A stretch of 64,000 nt of DNA from Paenibacillus faecis (GTDB lineage Bacteria > Bacillota > Bacilli > Paenibacillales > Paenibacillaceae): NCBI RefSeq assembly GCF_008084145.1, contig NZ_VSDO01000001.1, forward strand, positions 1,192,840-1,256,839, given 5' to 3'. Positions 24,667-32,754 of the stretch are shown piece by piece. Each line of letters starts with the position of its first letter. Within the stretch, counting starts at the first letter, position 1. A program made the translations under genes and the position numbers. The notes under the pieces are model-generated. The model was given only the letters and a program-made list of their open reading frames with translations, was not told where the DNA came from and ran no database searches.

Positions 24667-25635
24667 ATGAAGCCGACTATTTTTGTAACAAGGCCCGTTC
24701 CGGAAGAAGCGGAGGCCTACCTCAGAGAACACTGTCTCGTGGACAAATGGGAAGGGGACGGCCCGGTTCCGCGGGACCGCTTGTTGGAACGTCTCGGGAA
24801 CGCGGAGGGTCTCTTGACCTCCGGCGGAAAAATCGACGCCGAACTGCTTGACCATGCCCCTCGTCTGCGGGCCGTGAGCAACATCAGCGTCGGTTACAAC
24901 AACTTCGATCTGGCGGCGATGAAGGCCAGAGGCATCATCGGAACGAACACGCCCGAAGTGCTGAACGACACGGTAGCCGACCTGATCATGGGCCTGATCC
25001 TGTCTGCGGCCCGGCGGATTCCCGAACTGGACCGCTATGTCAAGGAAGGCAGATGGCAGCGGAGCGACGACGAAATCCTGTTCGGCCTGGACGTTCACCA
25101 CAAAAAGCTGGGCATCGTCGGCATGGGCGGAATCGGCGAAGCGGTGGCCCGCCGGGGCAAATTCGGTTTCGGCATGAGCGTGCTGTACCATAACCGGCAC
25201 CGCAAGCCGGAAGCGGAAGCCGCTCTGGACGCCTCTTATCTCACCTTGCCCGAACTGATGCGGGAAGCGGACTTCATCGTGCTTATGACCCCGCTGACGC
25301 CAGAAACCAAGGGGTTAATCGGCGCGGCGGAATTTGCCCTGATGAAGGAGACCGCGATTTTCATCAATGCTTCCCGCGGCGCCACCGTGGACGAGTCCGC
25401 ACTCGTGGAGGCGCTGAAAAGCGGGCAAATTTATGGGGCCGGCCTGGACGTGTTCGAGCATGAGCCGGTTGCGTCAGACCATCCGCTGCTCACGATGCCG
25501 AATGTGGTGACTTTGCCGCATATCGGCTCCGCGACGGAGCATACGCGAAACCAAATGGCCATGATCGCGGCCCAAAACCTGGTCCTCGCGCTGAAAGGGC
25601 ATACGCCTCCGAACGTTGTCAGGGAACTGAAGTAG
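24667..25635 (+). CDS. D-isomer-specific 2-hydroxyacid dehydrogenase (glyoxylate/hydroxypyruvate reductase type)
   Basis: 322 aa. N-terminal substrate domain with SVGYNNFDLAAMKARGI. NAD(P)-binding motif GIVGMGGIGEAVARR at about 155-170. Catalytic Arg in NASRGATVDE, Glu in the LDVFEHEP region and His in LPHIGSAT. Closest in layout to glyoxylate reductase, hydroxypyruvate reductase or gluconate 2-dehydrogenase; the substrate cannot be fixed. It follows queF by 36 bp with AAGGAAGGAG before the ATG, so it may be co-transcribed with queF, but a functional link is doubtful. Strong terminator after it. Confidence 0.9.
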   Translation: MKPTIFVTRPVPEEAEAYLREHCLVDKWEGDGPVPRDRLLERLGNAEGLLTSGGKIDAELLDHAPRLRAVSNISVGYNNFDLAAMKARGIIGTNTPEVLNDTVADLIMGLILSAARRIPELDRYVKEGRWQRSDDEILFGLDVHHKKLGIVGMGGIGEAVARRGKFGFGMSVLYHNRHRKPEAEAALDASYLTLPELMREADFIVLMTPLTPETKGLIGAAEFALMKETAIFINASRGATVDESALVEALKSGQIYGAGLDVFEHEPVASDHPLLTMPNVVTLPHIGSATEHTRNQMAMIAAQNLVLALKGHTPPNVVRELK

Positions 25636-25662
25636 ACGGATCTGACTGACGTTACGGCAACC

Positions 25663-25726
25663 AAAAAAAATCCTCCGGTCCCTACGTCCGAACAAGCGGA
25701 CCATGGGCAACCGGAGGATTTTTTCT
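25663..25726. terminator. Bidirectional terminator
   Basis: AAAAAATCCTCCGGT / ACCGGAGGATTTTTT outer stem with an inner GTCCG/CGGAC hairpin. Separates the convergent dehydrogenase and the small 25746-25988 gene. Confidence 0.88.
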
Positions 25727-25745
25727 TCATATAGCTTAATGTGGC

Positions 25746-25988
25746 TTACTCGAAGCCGGTACGATATTTACGCTCGCTGGAGGACGCCTGCTTCGTCGCC
25801 TCCTTGTCCCGTTCCTCCCGAACCTCCAGGTTCAAGTCCTCGACCGGGATCGGATCGACGTTTTGCTCGCTGTCATGGAGATCGAACAGGCTGGGCCGAT
25901 CCGTAGGATACTGCTCGGGGTGGTCTCTCCCCGGCAGAACCTCTTCTCTCGCCCGCGGGTCCTCCGGCTTTCCTTTTGCCTCCGCCAT
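25746..25988 (-). CDS. Small acidic hydrophilic protein of unknown function
   Basis: 80 aa from the ATG at 25988, which has GAGGTG about 7 bases upstream. A GTG at 25997 would overlap that site. The product is highly charged, without hydrophobic segments, rich in E, D, R, K and P (PEDPRAREEVLPGRDHPEQ; ending SERKYRTGFE), and looks intrinsically disordered. I do not recognise a family. It shares a terminator with the dehydrogenase and is separated from the MFS gene by 76 bp. A real gene is supported by the binding site and terminator, not by homology. Confidence 0.6.
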   Translation of the reverse strand: MAEAKGKPEDPRAREEVLPGRDHPEQYPTDRPSLFDLHDSEQNVDPIPVEDLNLEVREERDKEATKQASSSERKYRTGFE

Positions 25989-26064
25989 TGCACTCACCTC
26001 ATTCCGGGGTATTATTCCCTTTATACCTCATATTGGAGTGCGGTAAACACATGGCGTACGCTAG

Positions 26065-27588
26065 CTAGCCGCGAGGCTTGGAGGCTTCCCCCCGGGCCGC
26101 CAGCAGCCGATCGCCCGGCATGCCCAGCACCACGATCGCCGCCAGGGCCGCCGGAACCAACGTCCACATAAACGTATGGGCGATGGATGAAGACAGGGCA
26201 TCCGTAACTTTGTTCAGAATCTCCGGCGGGATCAAAGCCCGCTTCTCTGGCGACAGCGCTTCGCGCGTATCCCCGAAGTTCATCCCGGCCTGTCCCCCCA
26301 TTCCCTGGAAGGCCGACTCCAGGTTCGAGTTCATCAAGTTCCGCTGCAGGATGCCGAAAATCGTGATTCCCAGCGTCATCCCCAAAGACCGCAGAAATGA
26401 GTTGGTCGAGGTCGCCGCCCCGCGCTTGCTCATGTCGAACGGGTGAACGGCGGCCATGCCGAGCACGGAGAAGGAGAAACCGACCCCGAATCCGCTGATG
26501 ACGCTGTATACCGTCAGCAACAGCCGGGAGGAATCGCTCGACAACGTGCTGAGGGCGAAAAAGCCGGATACGAAAAACACGGCGGAGATCAGCATAATGG
26601 ACTTATAAGACAACCGGGAAGTGAGCATGCCGCCCATCATGCTTCCCACAACGGAGCCAACCATCATCGGCATCAGGATCAACCCGGAATTCGTCGCGCT
26701 CCCCCCGTAAACCCCTTGTACGTAAATCGGGATATACACGGTAGCCACGATAAAGACCGAGCCGTAAAACAGAGCCAATAGACTGCTTGTCGCGTAAAGC
26801 CGGTTCCTGAACATGCCGAAAGAGATAATCGGCTCGCTCGCTCTTTTTTCCGCAAACAAAAAGATGACAAACAACGCGGCGAATCCGGCAAACAGGCCAA
26901 GAATCACGCCGGAATTCCAGGCGTATTTCTGCCCGCCCAACTCCAGCGCAAACATCAGGCAAACGACCGATCCGACGAGCGTAAACGCCCCTGTCCAATC
27001 GATCTGCTGTTTGCTGTGCGACAGGGATTCCTTATAGAACGGAACGATAAAGGCCAGGGAAACCAAGCCGATCGGCACATTGATGTAAAACACCCAGTTC
27101 CAGCCCAAAGTATCGGTGATATAGGCCCCCAGAAGCGGACCGAAGATGCTGGACGTACCGAACACCGCCCCCATCAGCCCCGTCATTTTGCCCCGTTTTT
27201 CCGGCGGAAAAATATCATAGATAATCGTGAAGGCAATCGGCATCAACGCTCCGCCGCCGATCCCCTGAATCGCGCGGAAGATGCTCAGTTGAACGATGCT
27301 TTGCGCGATTCCGCATAATACCGAACCGATCAAAAATGTGATGATACCGAATAAAAAGAACCGCTTCCGTCCGTACATATCGGACAGCTTTCCGAAGATC
27401 GGCGTTCCCGCCATTACCGCAACCATATAGGAGGACGTCACCCATACGAACTGATCCATCCCTCCGAGCTCGGAGACGATCGTTCCCATCGCGGTCGTGA
27501 CGATCGTATTGTCCATAGCCGCCATCAATATCGCCAACATCAACCCGAGCAAAATAAACTTCGTCGTATCTTTTTTCTCAACGGCCAC
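26065..27588 (-). CDS. MFS drug exporter, DHA2 family (EmrB/QacA type, 14 helices)
   Basis: 507 aa. Begins with the DHA2 motif LMLAILMAAMDNTIVTTAMG (helix 1, D-N acidic motif), followed by FGKLSDMYGRKRFF (MFS motif A) and the motif C-like GAVFGTSSIFGPLLGAYI in helix 5. About fourteen hydrophobic segments. Predicted proton-driven efflux of hydrophobic or cationic drugs. No TetR or MarR regulator is next to it. Start ATG at 27588 after GGAGGTTGCAGC. Confidence 0.92.
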   Translation of the reverse strand: MAVEKKDTTKFILLGLMLAILMAAMDNTIVTTAMGTIVSELGGMDQFVWVTSSYMVAVMAGTPIFGKLSDMYGRKRFFLFGIITFLIGSVLCGIAQSIVQLSIFRAIQGIGGGALMPIAFTIIYDIFPPEKRGKMTGLMGAVFGTSSIFGPLLGAYITDTLGWNWVFYINVPIGLVSLAFIVPFYKESLSHSKQQIDWTGAFTLVGSVVCLMFALELGGQKYAWNSGVILGLFAGFAALFVIFLFAEKRASEPIISFGMFRNRLYATSSLLALFYGSVFIVATVYIPIYVQGVYGGSATNSGLILMPMMVGSVVGSMMGGMLTSRLSYKSIMLISAVFFVSGFFALSTLSSDSSRLLLTVYSVISGFGVGFSFSVLGMAAVHPFDMSKRGAATSTNSFLRSLGMTLGITIFGILQRNLMNSNLESAFQGMGGQAGMNFGDTREALSPEKRALIPPEILNKVTDALSSSIAHTFMWTLVPAALAAIVVLGMPGDRLLAARGEASKPRG

Positions 27589-27749
27589 GCTGCAACCTCC
27601 CGAATCTATTCAAAATTTAAGCAACAATAATAGTTTAGTGAAATACGGAAAAAAGTAAACTCCCCCGCGCGTCAGCTTCTTTTTTTTCTCCGTAAGAAGT
27701 AGTAACCTATTATTTATCCAAGACCAATCAGGAAAGGAAGTTGTCCGTA

Positions 27750-28835
27750 ATGACCGAGCAATGGTCCGCTTTGGAGCGGCTGATGAAGCAGCATGGGCTG
27801 CAAACCCTGCTCATCACCGACCCCAAGCATGTATATTATTTAACCGGTTTTCTCAGCAATCCGCACGAACGTTTTCTGGGCGTTGTTTTTCAGCCCGGCG
27901 ACGCCCCGTTTCTGGTCGTGCCCGCCTTGGATGAGGAGGCCGCACGAGCCGCCACCCACGGCATGGAAATCGTGACCCACCTCGATACCGACAATCCGTA
28001 TCAACTCTTGAGCAAGCATTTGAAAACCCCGGCGGGCAAGCTGGGTCTTGAAAAAGAGTACATGACGGTGTCCCGGTTGGAACACCTGCAGGAAGCCCTG
28101 GCTTTGACGGAATATGCGGATGTCGGACCTTGGCTGCGGGAAATGCGCGTTTGCAAAAGCCCGGCCGAAGTTGAGAGGATTCGCCGTGCGGTCCGGCTGA
28201 TCGAAGCCGTGCTGGAGCAAGCGCTCAAACAAGTCAAGGAGGGCGTTTCGGAGTCCGAACTTGTCGCGGAAGTGGAGTACCAAATCCGCAAGCTGGGCGC
28301 CGATGGCCCTTCCTTTGACAGCATGGTGCTGTTCGGCGAGAAAACCGCGCTGCCTCACGGGGTTCCCGGCGAGCGCCAACTGCGCCCCGGCGACCTGGTG
28401 ATGTTCGATATCGGCGTTTACGCCGACGGCTACGCTTCCGATATCACCCGTACGTTCGCGTTCGGAGCGCTGAAACCGGAGCAGGTCCGCATCTATGAAA
28501 CGGTGCTCGCGGCCAACCGGGCGGCCATCGCCGCCGTCAAGCCCGGCATGACGTTCGCCTCCCTGGATAAGGCGGCGAGAGACGTCATCGAGGATGCCGG
28601 GTACGGCCCCTATTTCAACCACCGGCTGGGCCACGGGCTCGGCATTGATGTCCACGAATTCCCTTCCATCCACGGTCTGAACGAGCATACGCTCCGGGAA
28701 GGGAATGTGTTTACGGTCGAGCCCGGCATCTACGTGCCCGGCGTCGGCGGCGTTCGAATCGAAGACGATTGCCTCGTAACGGCGTCCGGTGTCGAGGTGC
28801 TCACGGCGTTTCCCAAAGAGCTGCAGTATTTGTAG
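27750..28835 (+). CDS. M24-family aminopeptidase (Xaa-Pro peptidase-like)
   Basis: 361 aa. N-terminal creatinase-type domain (about 1-125) and C-terminal pita-bread metallopeptidase domain. Metal ligands are visible in order: the two Asp in MFDIGVYADGYASDITRT, His in HRLGHGLGIDVHEF, Glu in TVEPGIYVPG and Glu in GVRIEDDCLV. Likely removes an N-terminal residue ahead of proline from peptides in the cytoplasm. I choose the ATG at 27750, with GGAAAGGAAG about 10 bases upstream. A TTG at 27741 would start at the end of that site. Confidence 0.92.
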   Translation: MTEQWSALERLMKQHGLQTLLITDPKHVYYLTGFLSNPHERFLGVVFQPGDAPFLVVPALDEEAARAATHGMEIVTHLDTDNPYQLLSKHLKTPAGKLGLEKEYMTVSRLEHLQEALALTEYADVGPWLREMRVCKSPAEVERIRRAVRLIEAVLEQALKQVKEGVSESELVAEVEYQIRKLGADGPSFDSMVLFGEKTALPHGVPGERQLRPGDLVMFDIGVYADGYASDITRTFAFGALKPEQVRIYETVLAANRAAIAAVKPGMTFASLDKAARDVIEDAGYGPYFNHRLGHGLGIDVHEFPSIHGLNEHTLREGNVFTVEPGIYVPGVGGVRIEDDCLVTASGVEVLTAFPKELQYL

Positions 28836-28984
28836 GGCGGGTGAAAAGCCCTTGCCAAGATCGACGGCTGGCTGAACCAAGAGCGACGGCGATCTGAACC
28901 AAGAGCGATCGGATACGGTCCGACTCAGGCTCGACCGCTCGAGCGAAGTCATTGGGTGAAAGCCCGCCCGGCCATACTTGGACA

Positions 28985-29810
28985 TAATAGCCGCTATTTC
29001 GCGAAAATAGGGCCGATCGCCATTCTAACGGAAATAATAGCGCCTATTCCTGTTGATTCGGGGGTTCACCGACCGAAATTACAGAAATAGGCGCTAATAC
29101 GTCCGTTAGATTTCGGTAATCGGCCCTTTTGGCCGAAATAGCGGCTATGGCTTCCGTTAGGCGCGCCGGATGCGTCCGGTCGGTGGGTACCCGGACGTAA
29201 TAGCCGCTATTTCGCGAAAATAGGGCCGATCGCCATTCTAACGGAAATAATAGCGCCTATTCCTGATGATTCGGGGGTTCACCGACCGAAAATACAGAAA
29301 TAGGCGCTAATGCGTCCGTTAGATTTGAGTAATCGGCCCTTTTGGCCAAAATAGCGGCTATGGCTTCCGTTAGGCGCGCCGGATGCGTCCGGTCGGTGGG
29401 TACCCGGACGTAATAGCCGCTATTTCGCGAAAATAGGGCCGATCGTCATCCTAACGGAAATAATAGCGCCTATTCCTCTTGATTCGGGGGTTCACCGACC
29501 GAAATTGCAGAAATAGGCGCTAATACGTCCGTTAGATTTCGGTAATCGGCCCTTTTGGCCATAATAGCGGCTATGGCTTCCGTTAGGGCGCGCGGGATGC
29601 GTCCGGTCGGTGGGTACCCGGACGTAATAGCCGCTATTTCGCGAAAATAGGGCCGATCGCGATCCTAACGGAAATAATAGCGCCTATTCCTACTGATTCG
29701 GGGGTTCACCGATCGAAAATACAGAAATAGGCGCTAATGCGTCCGTTAGATTTGAGTAATCGGCCCTCTTGGCCAAAATAGCGGCTATGGCTTCCGTTAG
29801 GCGCGCCGGA
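28985..29810. repeat. Tandem array of a 213-bp intergenic repeat, four copies (family B)
   Basis: Copies begin at 28985, 29198, 29411 and 29625 (periods 213, 213, 214) with TAATAGCCGCTATTTCGCG. Each holds TAACGGAAATAATAGCGCC, GAAATAGGCGCTAAT and GGCTATGGCTTCCGTTAG, which pair into a long imperfect inverted structure. The 28-bp GC-rich linker ending GTACCCGGACG joins copies and is missing after copy 4. Copies differ at scattered positions, so the array is not brand new. The same AATAGCGG/TAACGGAAAT words recur at 60.7-61.2 kb. The gap 28836-29947 contains no gene. Confidence 0.92.
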
Positions 29811-29900
29811 TCAGATGCAATCGGGCCCGAAGGATTGATCGAATGTGCTCCAACGCCGTCTTTTTCCATGCTATAAAGTTTCTTAAGCTCGATAGTCTTA

Positions 29901-29934
29901 ATAACCCCCGGGCGAATGGCCCGAGGGTTATCTT
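29901..29934. terminator. Hairpin terminator after yhhQ
   Basis: ATAACCCCCGGGC / GCCCGAGGGTTAT stem with loop GAATG, right after the yhhQ stop (29948) on the minus strand, followed by a short T-rich stretch. Confidence 0.6.
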
Positions 29935-29947
29935 CATAATAAACCGC

Positions 29948-30652
29948 TTATTGCGGCACCGTCTTAACCGGCTCATCCTCCGCATGGTGGAAGTTCCGGG
30001 CGATATACAGAACGGGAGTGCCCGCGGCCGTTAGGACAAATTTGAACACGTACGTCGTCAGCAGGATCTCCAGCCAAACCTGGAGACTATACTGTCCGAG
30101 AAAAGCGATGGAGCAGAAAATCAGCGTGTCGACAAAAGAACTGACCATCGTGCTTCCGTTATTCCGAATCCAAAGTTGATGTCGCTTGGGATAGTATTTC
30201 CGGATCCACGAGTACAGGCGGACGTCCAGAAATTGGCTGACAAAATAGGCGGTGAGACTTCCGAGTGCGAGCCGCGGCATCAGCCCGAAAATCGTCTCTA
30301 GCGCTCCCTGGGAAATGTCGCTTTCCTGCGGCTCAAAGGCCAGTACCATCTGCATGAGAACGGTGGTCATGATCAAGGTGAAAAAGCCGAACCAGACGGC
30401 TCTTTTGGCTTCCTCGCGCCCGAATTTTTCGTTCAGCAAATCGCTGGTCAAGTACAGGCTGACATACATCGTGTTCCCCAGCGTCATGACGATGCCGAAC
30501 ATCTCCACGGTCTTGACGACCTGAATGTTTGCGATGACGGTGGCGACGCCGATCCAGGCATACAGGCCTTTTTTCCCAAACAACCGATAACAGAGCAGGA
30601 AAAAGCCGAAATTGACGAGCATATAAAAAATGCCCCATCCGATATTGAACAT
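29948..30652 (-). CDS. yhhQ: Queuosine precursor transporter (YhhQ/VUT family)
   Basis: 234 aa with about six to seven membrane helices. Family segment LTSDLLNEKFGREEAKRAVW near residues 68-87 matches the 'asn/asp-x-x-x-E-K-F/Y-G' signature of the DUF165/VUT family, shown in E. coli to import preQ0/preQ1. The organism encodes the complete synthesis route nearby, so this is a parallel salvage path. Its leader carries its own preQ1-I-like aptamer, independent support for the substrate. AGGAGG lies 8 bases before the ATG at 30652. Confidence 0.9.
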   Translation of the reverse strand: MFNIGWGIFYMLVNFGFFLLCYRLFGKKGLYAWIGVATVIANIQVVKTVEMFGIVMTLGNTMYVSLYLTSDLLNEKFGREEAKRAVWFGFFTLIMTTVLMQMVLAFEPQESDISQGALETIFGLMPRLALGSLTAYFVSQFLDVRLYSWIRKYYPKRHQLWIRNNGSTMVSSFVDTLIFCSIAFLGQYSLQVWLEILLTTYVFKFVLTAAGTPVLYIARNFHHAEDEPVKTVPQ

Positions 30653-30660
30653 CTGAAACT

Positions 30661-30700
30661 CCTCCTAGTTTTGATTACGCGGGATGGTTGCGAACCGCGG
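30661..30700 (-). promoter_or_regulatory. preQ1-I-like riboswitch overlapping the yhhQ ribosome binding site (translational type)
   Basis: Minus strand: CGCGG, loop TTCGCAACCAT, CCCGCG, then the A-rich tail TAATCAAAACTAGGAGG. This follows the same order as the que leader aptamer and closely resembles the Thermoanaerobacter tengcongensis preQ1 aptamer, where the tail includes the Shine-Dalgarno. Here AGGAGG (30666-30661) directly continues the AAAACTA tail, so ligand binding should hide it. No terminator is present between it and the start. Confidence 0.82.
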
Positions 30701-30950
30701 CTGCTTCAAAGCGCAGCAAGTCCCAAGATACCACAACTCCGGCCCGGTTGCCATCCCTTATTTTCATTTGCCGTAATTTGAAAAATGAAAATATAAAAAA
30801 TATCATTTTCAAAAGGCATTTTTTTCTATAAAATAGTCCTAAATATACACTGGTTAATTAAGACTAGGACCATGCCATACCGCCTAGGTAACCGGATCAC
30901 GTCAAGCAGAGAAATAAAGAAAATTAGGAGAGGGACAGGGGAGGCTTTCT

Positions 30951-32642
30951 ATGCTAAAAGTCAATCATTCTATCGGCCGCAAGTTTATGGCCACGTTTGC
31001 GATCGTCATCATTTTGTCTTCGCTGTTGTTCAGCCTGAGTTTCTACTTTGTCTCCATGGGGATTATCAACCGGAATGTGCTGCCGCAATTTGACAGGGTG
31101 CTGCAAACGAGCTCGAAGGATATTTTTAAAGAGATGGATACGACACAAGCTCTGCAATTGTTGAACGGGAAGGAAAATTCCCGCGTCATTGTAGAGTCCT
31201 ATCTCAGCGAAAAGGTGGAAGAGTTTCAGTTACATACGGCCTATCTGCTCGACTTGAAAGAGGATCAGGCCATCGTCATCGGCGTGGATGAGGGATCCCC
31301 GATGAAGGTCGGCGATCAGCTTGAAGTTCAGGAGGCGATGCGCAAAGCCGAATCGAAAGGAAAAGCCAGCATCAGCCCGCTGTACTCCGACCAATTCGGG
31401 TCTCATAAAACCGCCTACATCGCCCTCCCGGGCAGTTCGGCGCTGCTCGCCGTAGGCATGGACGCTACGTTCATCGAGGACAAGAAGGCGGAAATTTTCT
31501 GGATTTGTATAGGGATTTTCCTGCTTGTGATTCTCGTCGGGATGCTGGTCGCTTATCTCAACAGCCGGCGGATCACCAACCCGATCAAAAAACTGGAGGA
31601 AGTAACCAGCCTGATGGCACAGGGCGATTTCCGGCAGGAAATCGGAATTGCGTCCAAGGATGAAGTCGGCCGGCTCGCCGACAGTTTCCGGATCATGACG
31701 GCGCAGTTAAAAGCGATGATCGGACAAGTGCTGGAAACCTCCCGCAACGTTGTAGACGGTTCCGACCAGTTGCTCCACTCCGCCTCCACCTTCAAGGAGC
31801 TAACCGAACAATCGGGTACGGCGACGCTGGAGATCGAAAAAGGCAGCTTCACGATCGCTTCCACCGCGGCGGAGAACGCCAGGGCGATGGAGGAAATCTC
31901 GCAGGGCGTGCAGCATATCGCCACTTCATCCGCTGTGGTGACGGAGAAGATCGGGCAGGCTTCGACGGAGGCCGAGTCTGGCAACACGCTCGCCAATACG
32001 GCCGTTGAGCAGATGAAAGCGATCGAACAGGCGGCGATCCAGTCGCGCAGCTATATTTCCGTTCTGAATGAACGGTCGGAGTCCATCGCCGCGGTGGTCG
32101 GAGTCATTATGGACATCACCAAACAAATCAATATCCTGGCGCTGAACGCGGCGATTGAAGCCGCTCGGGCAGGCGAGCATGGCAAGGGGTTCGCGGTGGT
32201 CGCCGAGGAAGTCCGCAAGCTGGCGGAACAATCGCGTACGGCGACGGACCAAATCGGGGAGTACCTGCTCAGCATCCGGGAGGAGGCCATGAATTCCGTT
32301 AACGCCATGGAGCTTGTCAGCCATGAAATCAAGTCCGGACGTGAGCGCGTCGACCAGGCCGGATTCGCTTTCGGCCAACTGACGGAACTTATCCGAACCA
32401 TCAATTCGACGATTCAATCGGTATCCGCTTCGACACAGGAAGTGTCCGCCGGCACGGAGGAAGTCACCGCTTCGGTGGAAGAAGCCGCGAACATTACCGC
32501 CAAATCCCTGCAGAGCATCGAACAGATCGCCGATTACGCCAACCGGCAAATGTCCGAAATGGAGCTTCATACCGAGACCGTTCAGTCTTTGTATCGCCAG
32601 GCGCTTACACTGCAGGAAGCGGTGGAGAAGTTTAAAATATAG
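30951..32642 (+). CDS. Methyl-accepting chemotaxis protein
   Basis: 563 aa. Transmembrane helix at about 13-36, extracellular sensor domain of about 145 residues (single CACHE-like size), second helix about 184-204 ([22 protein letters not shown]), HAMP domain about 205-258 ([16 protein letters not shown]), then the signalling domain with the hairpin tip [20 protein letters not shown]. Transmits an unknown ligand signal to CheA/CheW. GGGGAGG precedes the ATG. Monocistronic, with its own terminator; no SigD promoter was clear. Confidence 0.95.
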   Translation: MLKVNHSIGRKFMATFAIVIILSSLLFSLSFYFVSMGIINRNVLPQFDRVLQTSSKDIFKEMDTTQALQLLNGKENSRVIVESYLSEKVEEFQLHTAYLLDLKEDQAIVIGVDEGSPMKVGDQLEVQEAMRKAESKGKASISPLYSDQFGSHKTAYIALPGSSALLAVGMDATFIEDKKAEIFWICIGIFLLVILVGMLVAYLNSRRITNPIKKLEEVTSLMAQGDFRQEIGIASKDEVGRLADSFRIMTAQLKAMIGQVLETSRNVVDGSDQLLHSASTFKELTEQSGTATLEIEKGSFTIASTAAENARAMEEISQGVQHIATSSAVVTEKIGQASTEAESGNTLANTAVEQMKAIEQAAIQSRSYISVLNERSESIAAVVGVIMDITKQINILALNAAIEAARAGEHGKGFAVVAEEVRKLAEQSRTATDQIGEYLLSIREEAMNSVNAMELVSHEIKSGRERVDQAGFAFGQLTELIRTINSTIQSVSASTQEVSAGTEEVTASVEEAANITAKSLQSIEQIADYANRQMSEMELHTETVQSLYRQALTLQEAVEKFKI

Positions 32643-32664
32643 GCGTCCTTCCAGAAAACGAACA

Positions 32665-32705
32665 AAACGCCCGCGTATAAGGGAATACCTTAAACGCGGG
32701 CGTTT
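32665..32705. terminator. Bidirectional terminator between MCP gene and cobQ
   Basis: AAACGCCCGCGT / ACGCGGGCGTTT stem with a 17-base loop, between the convergent chemoreceptor and cobalamin operon ends. Confidence 0.8.
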
Positions 32706-32754
32706 GCGTTGTCATCATTCATTCGTTCTGTTAAACGCCAACGACCTGGCCCGG

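Noticed and set aside
30840..30950. GEMM-like (c-di-GMP riboswitch) words CCTAGGTAACCGG before the chemoreceptor gene
   Set aside because: The invariant GCAAAGCC-type block and the tetraloop/receptor arrangement are missing, so resemblance is limited to one short segment.
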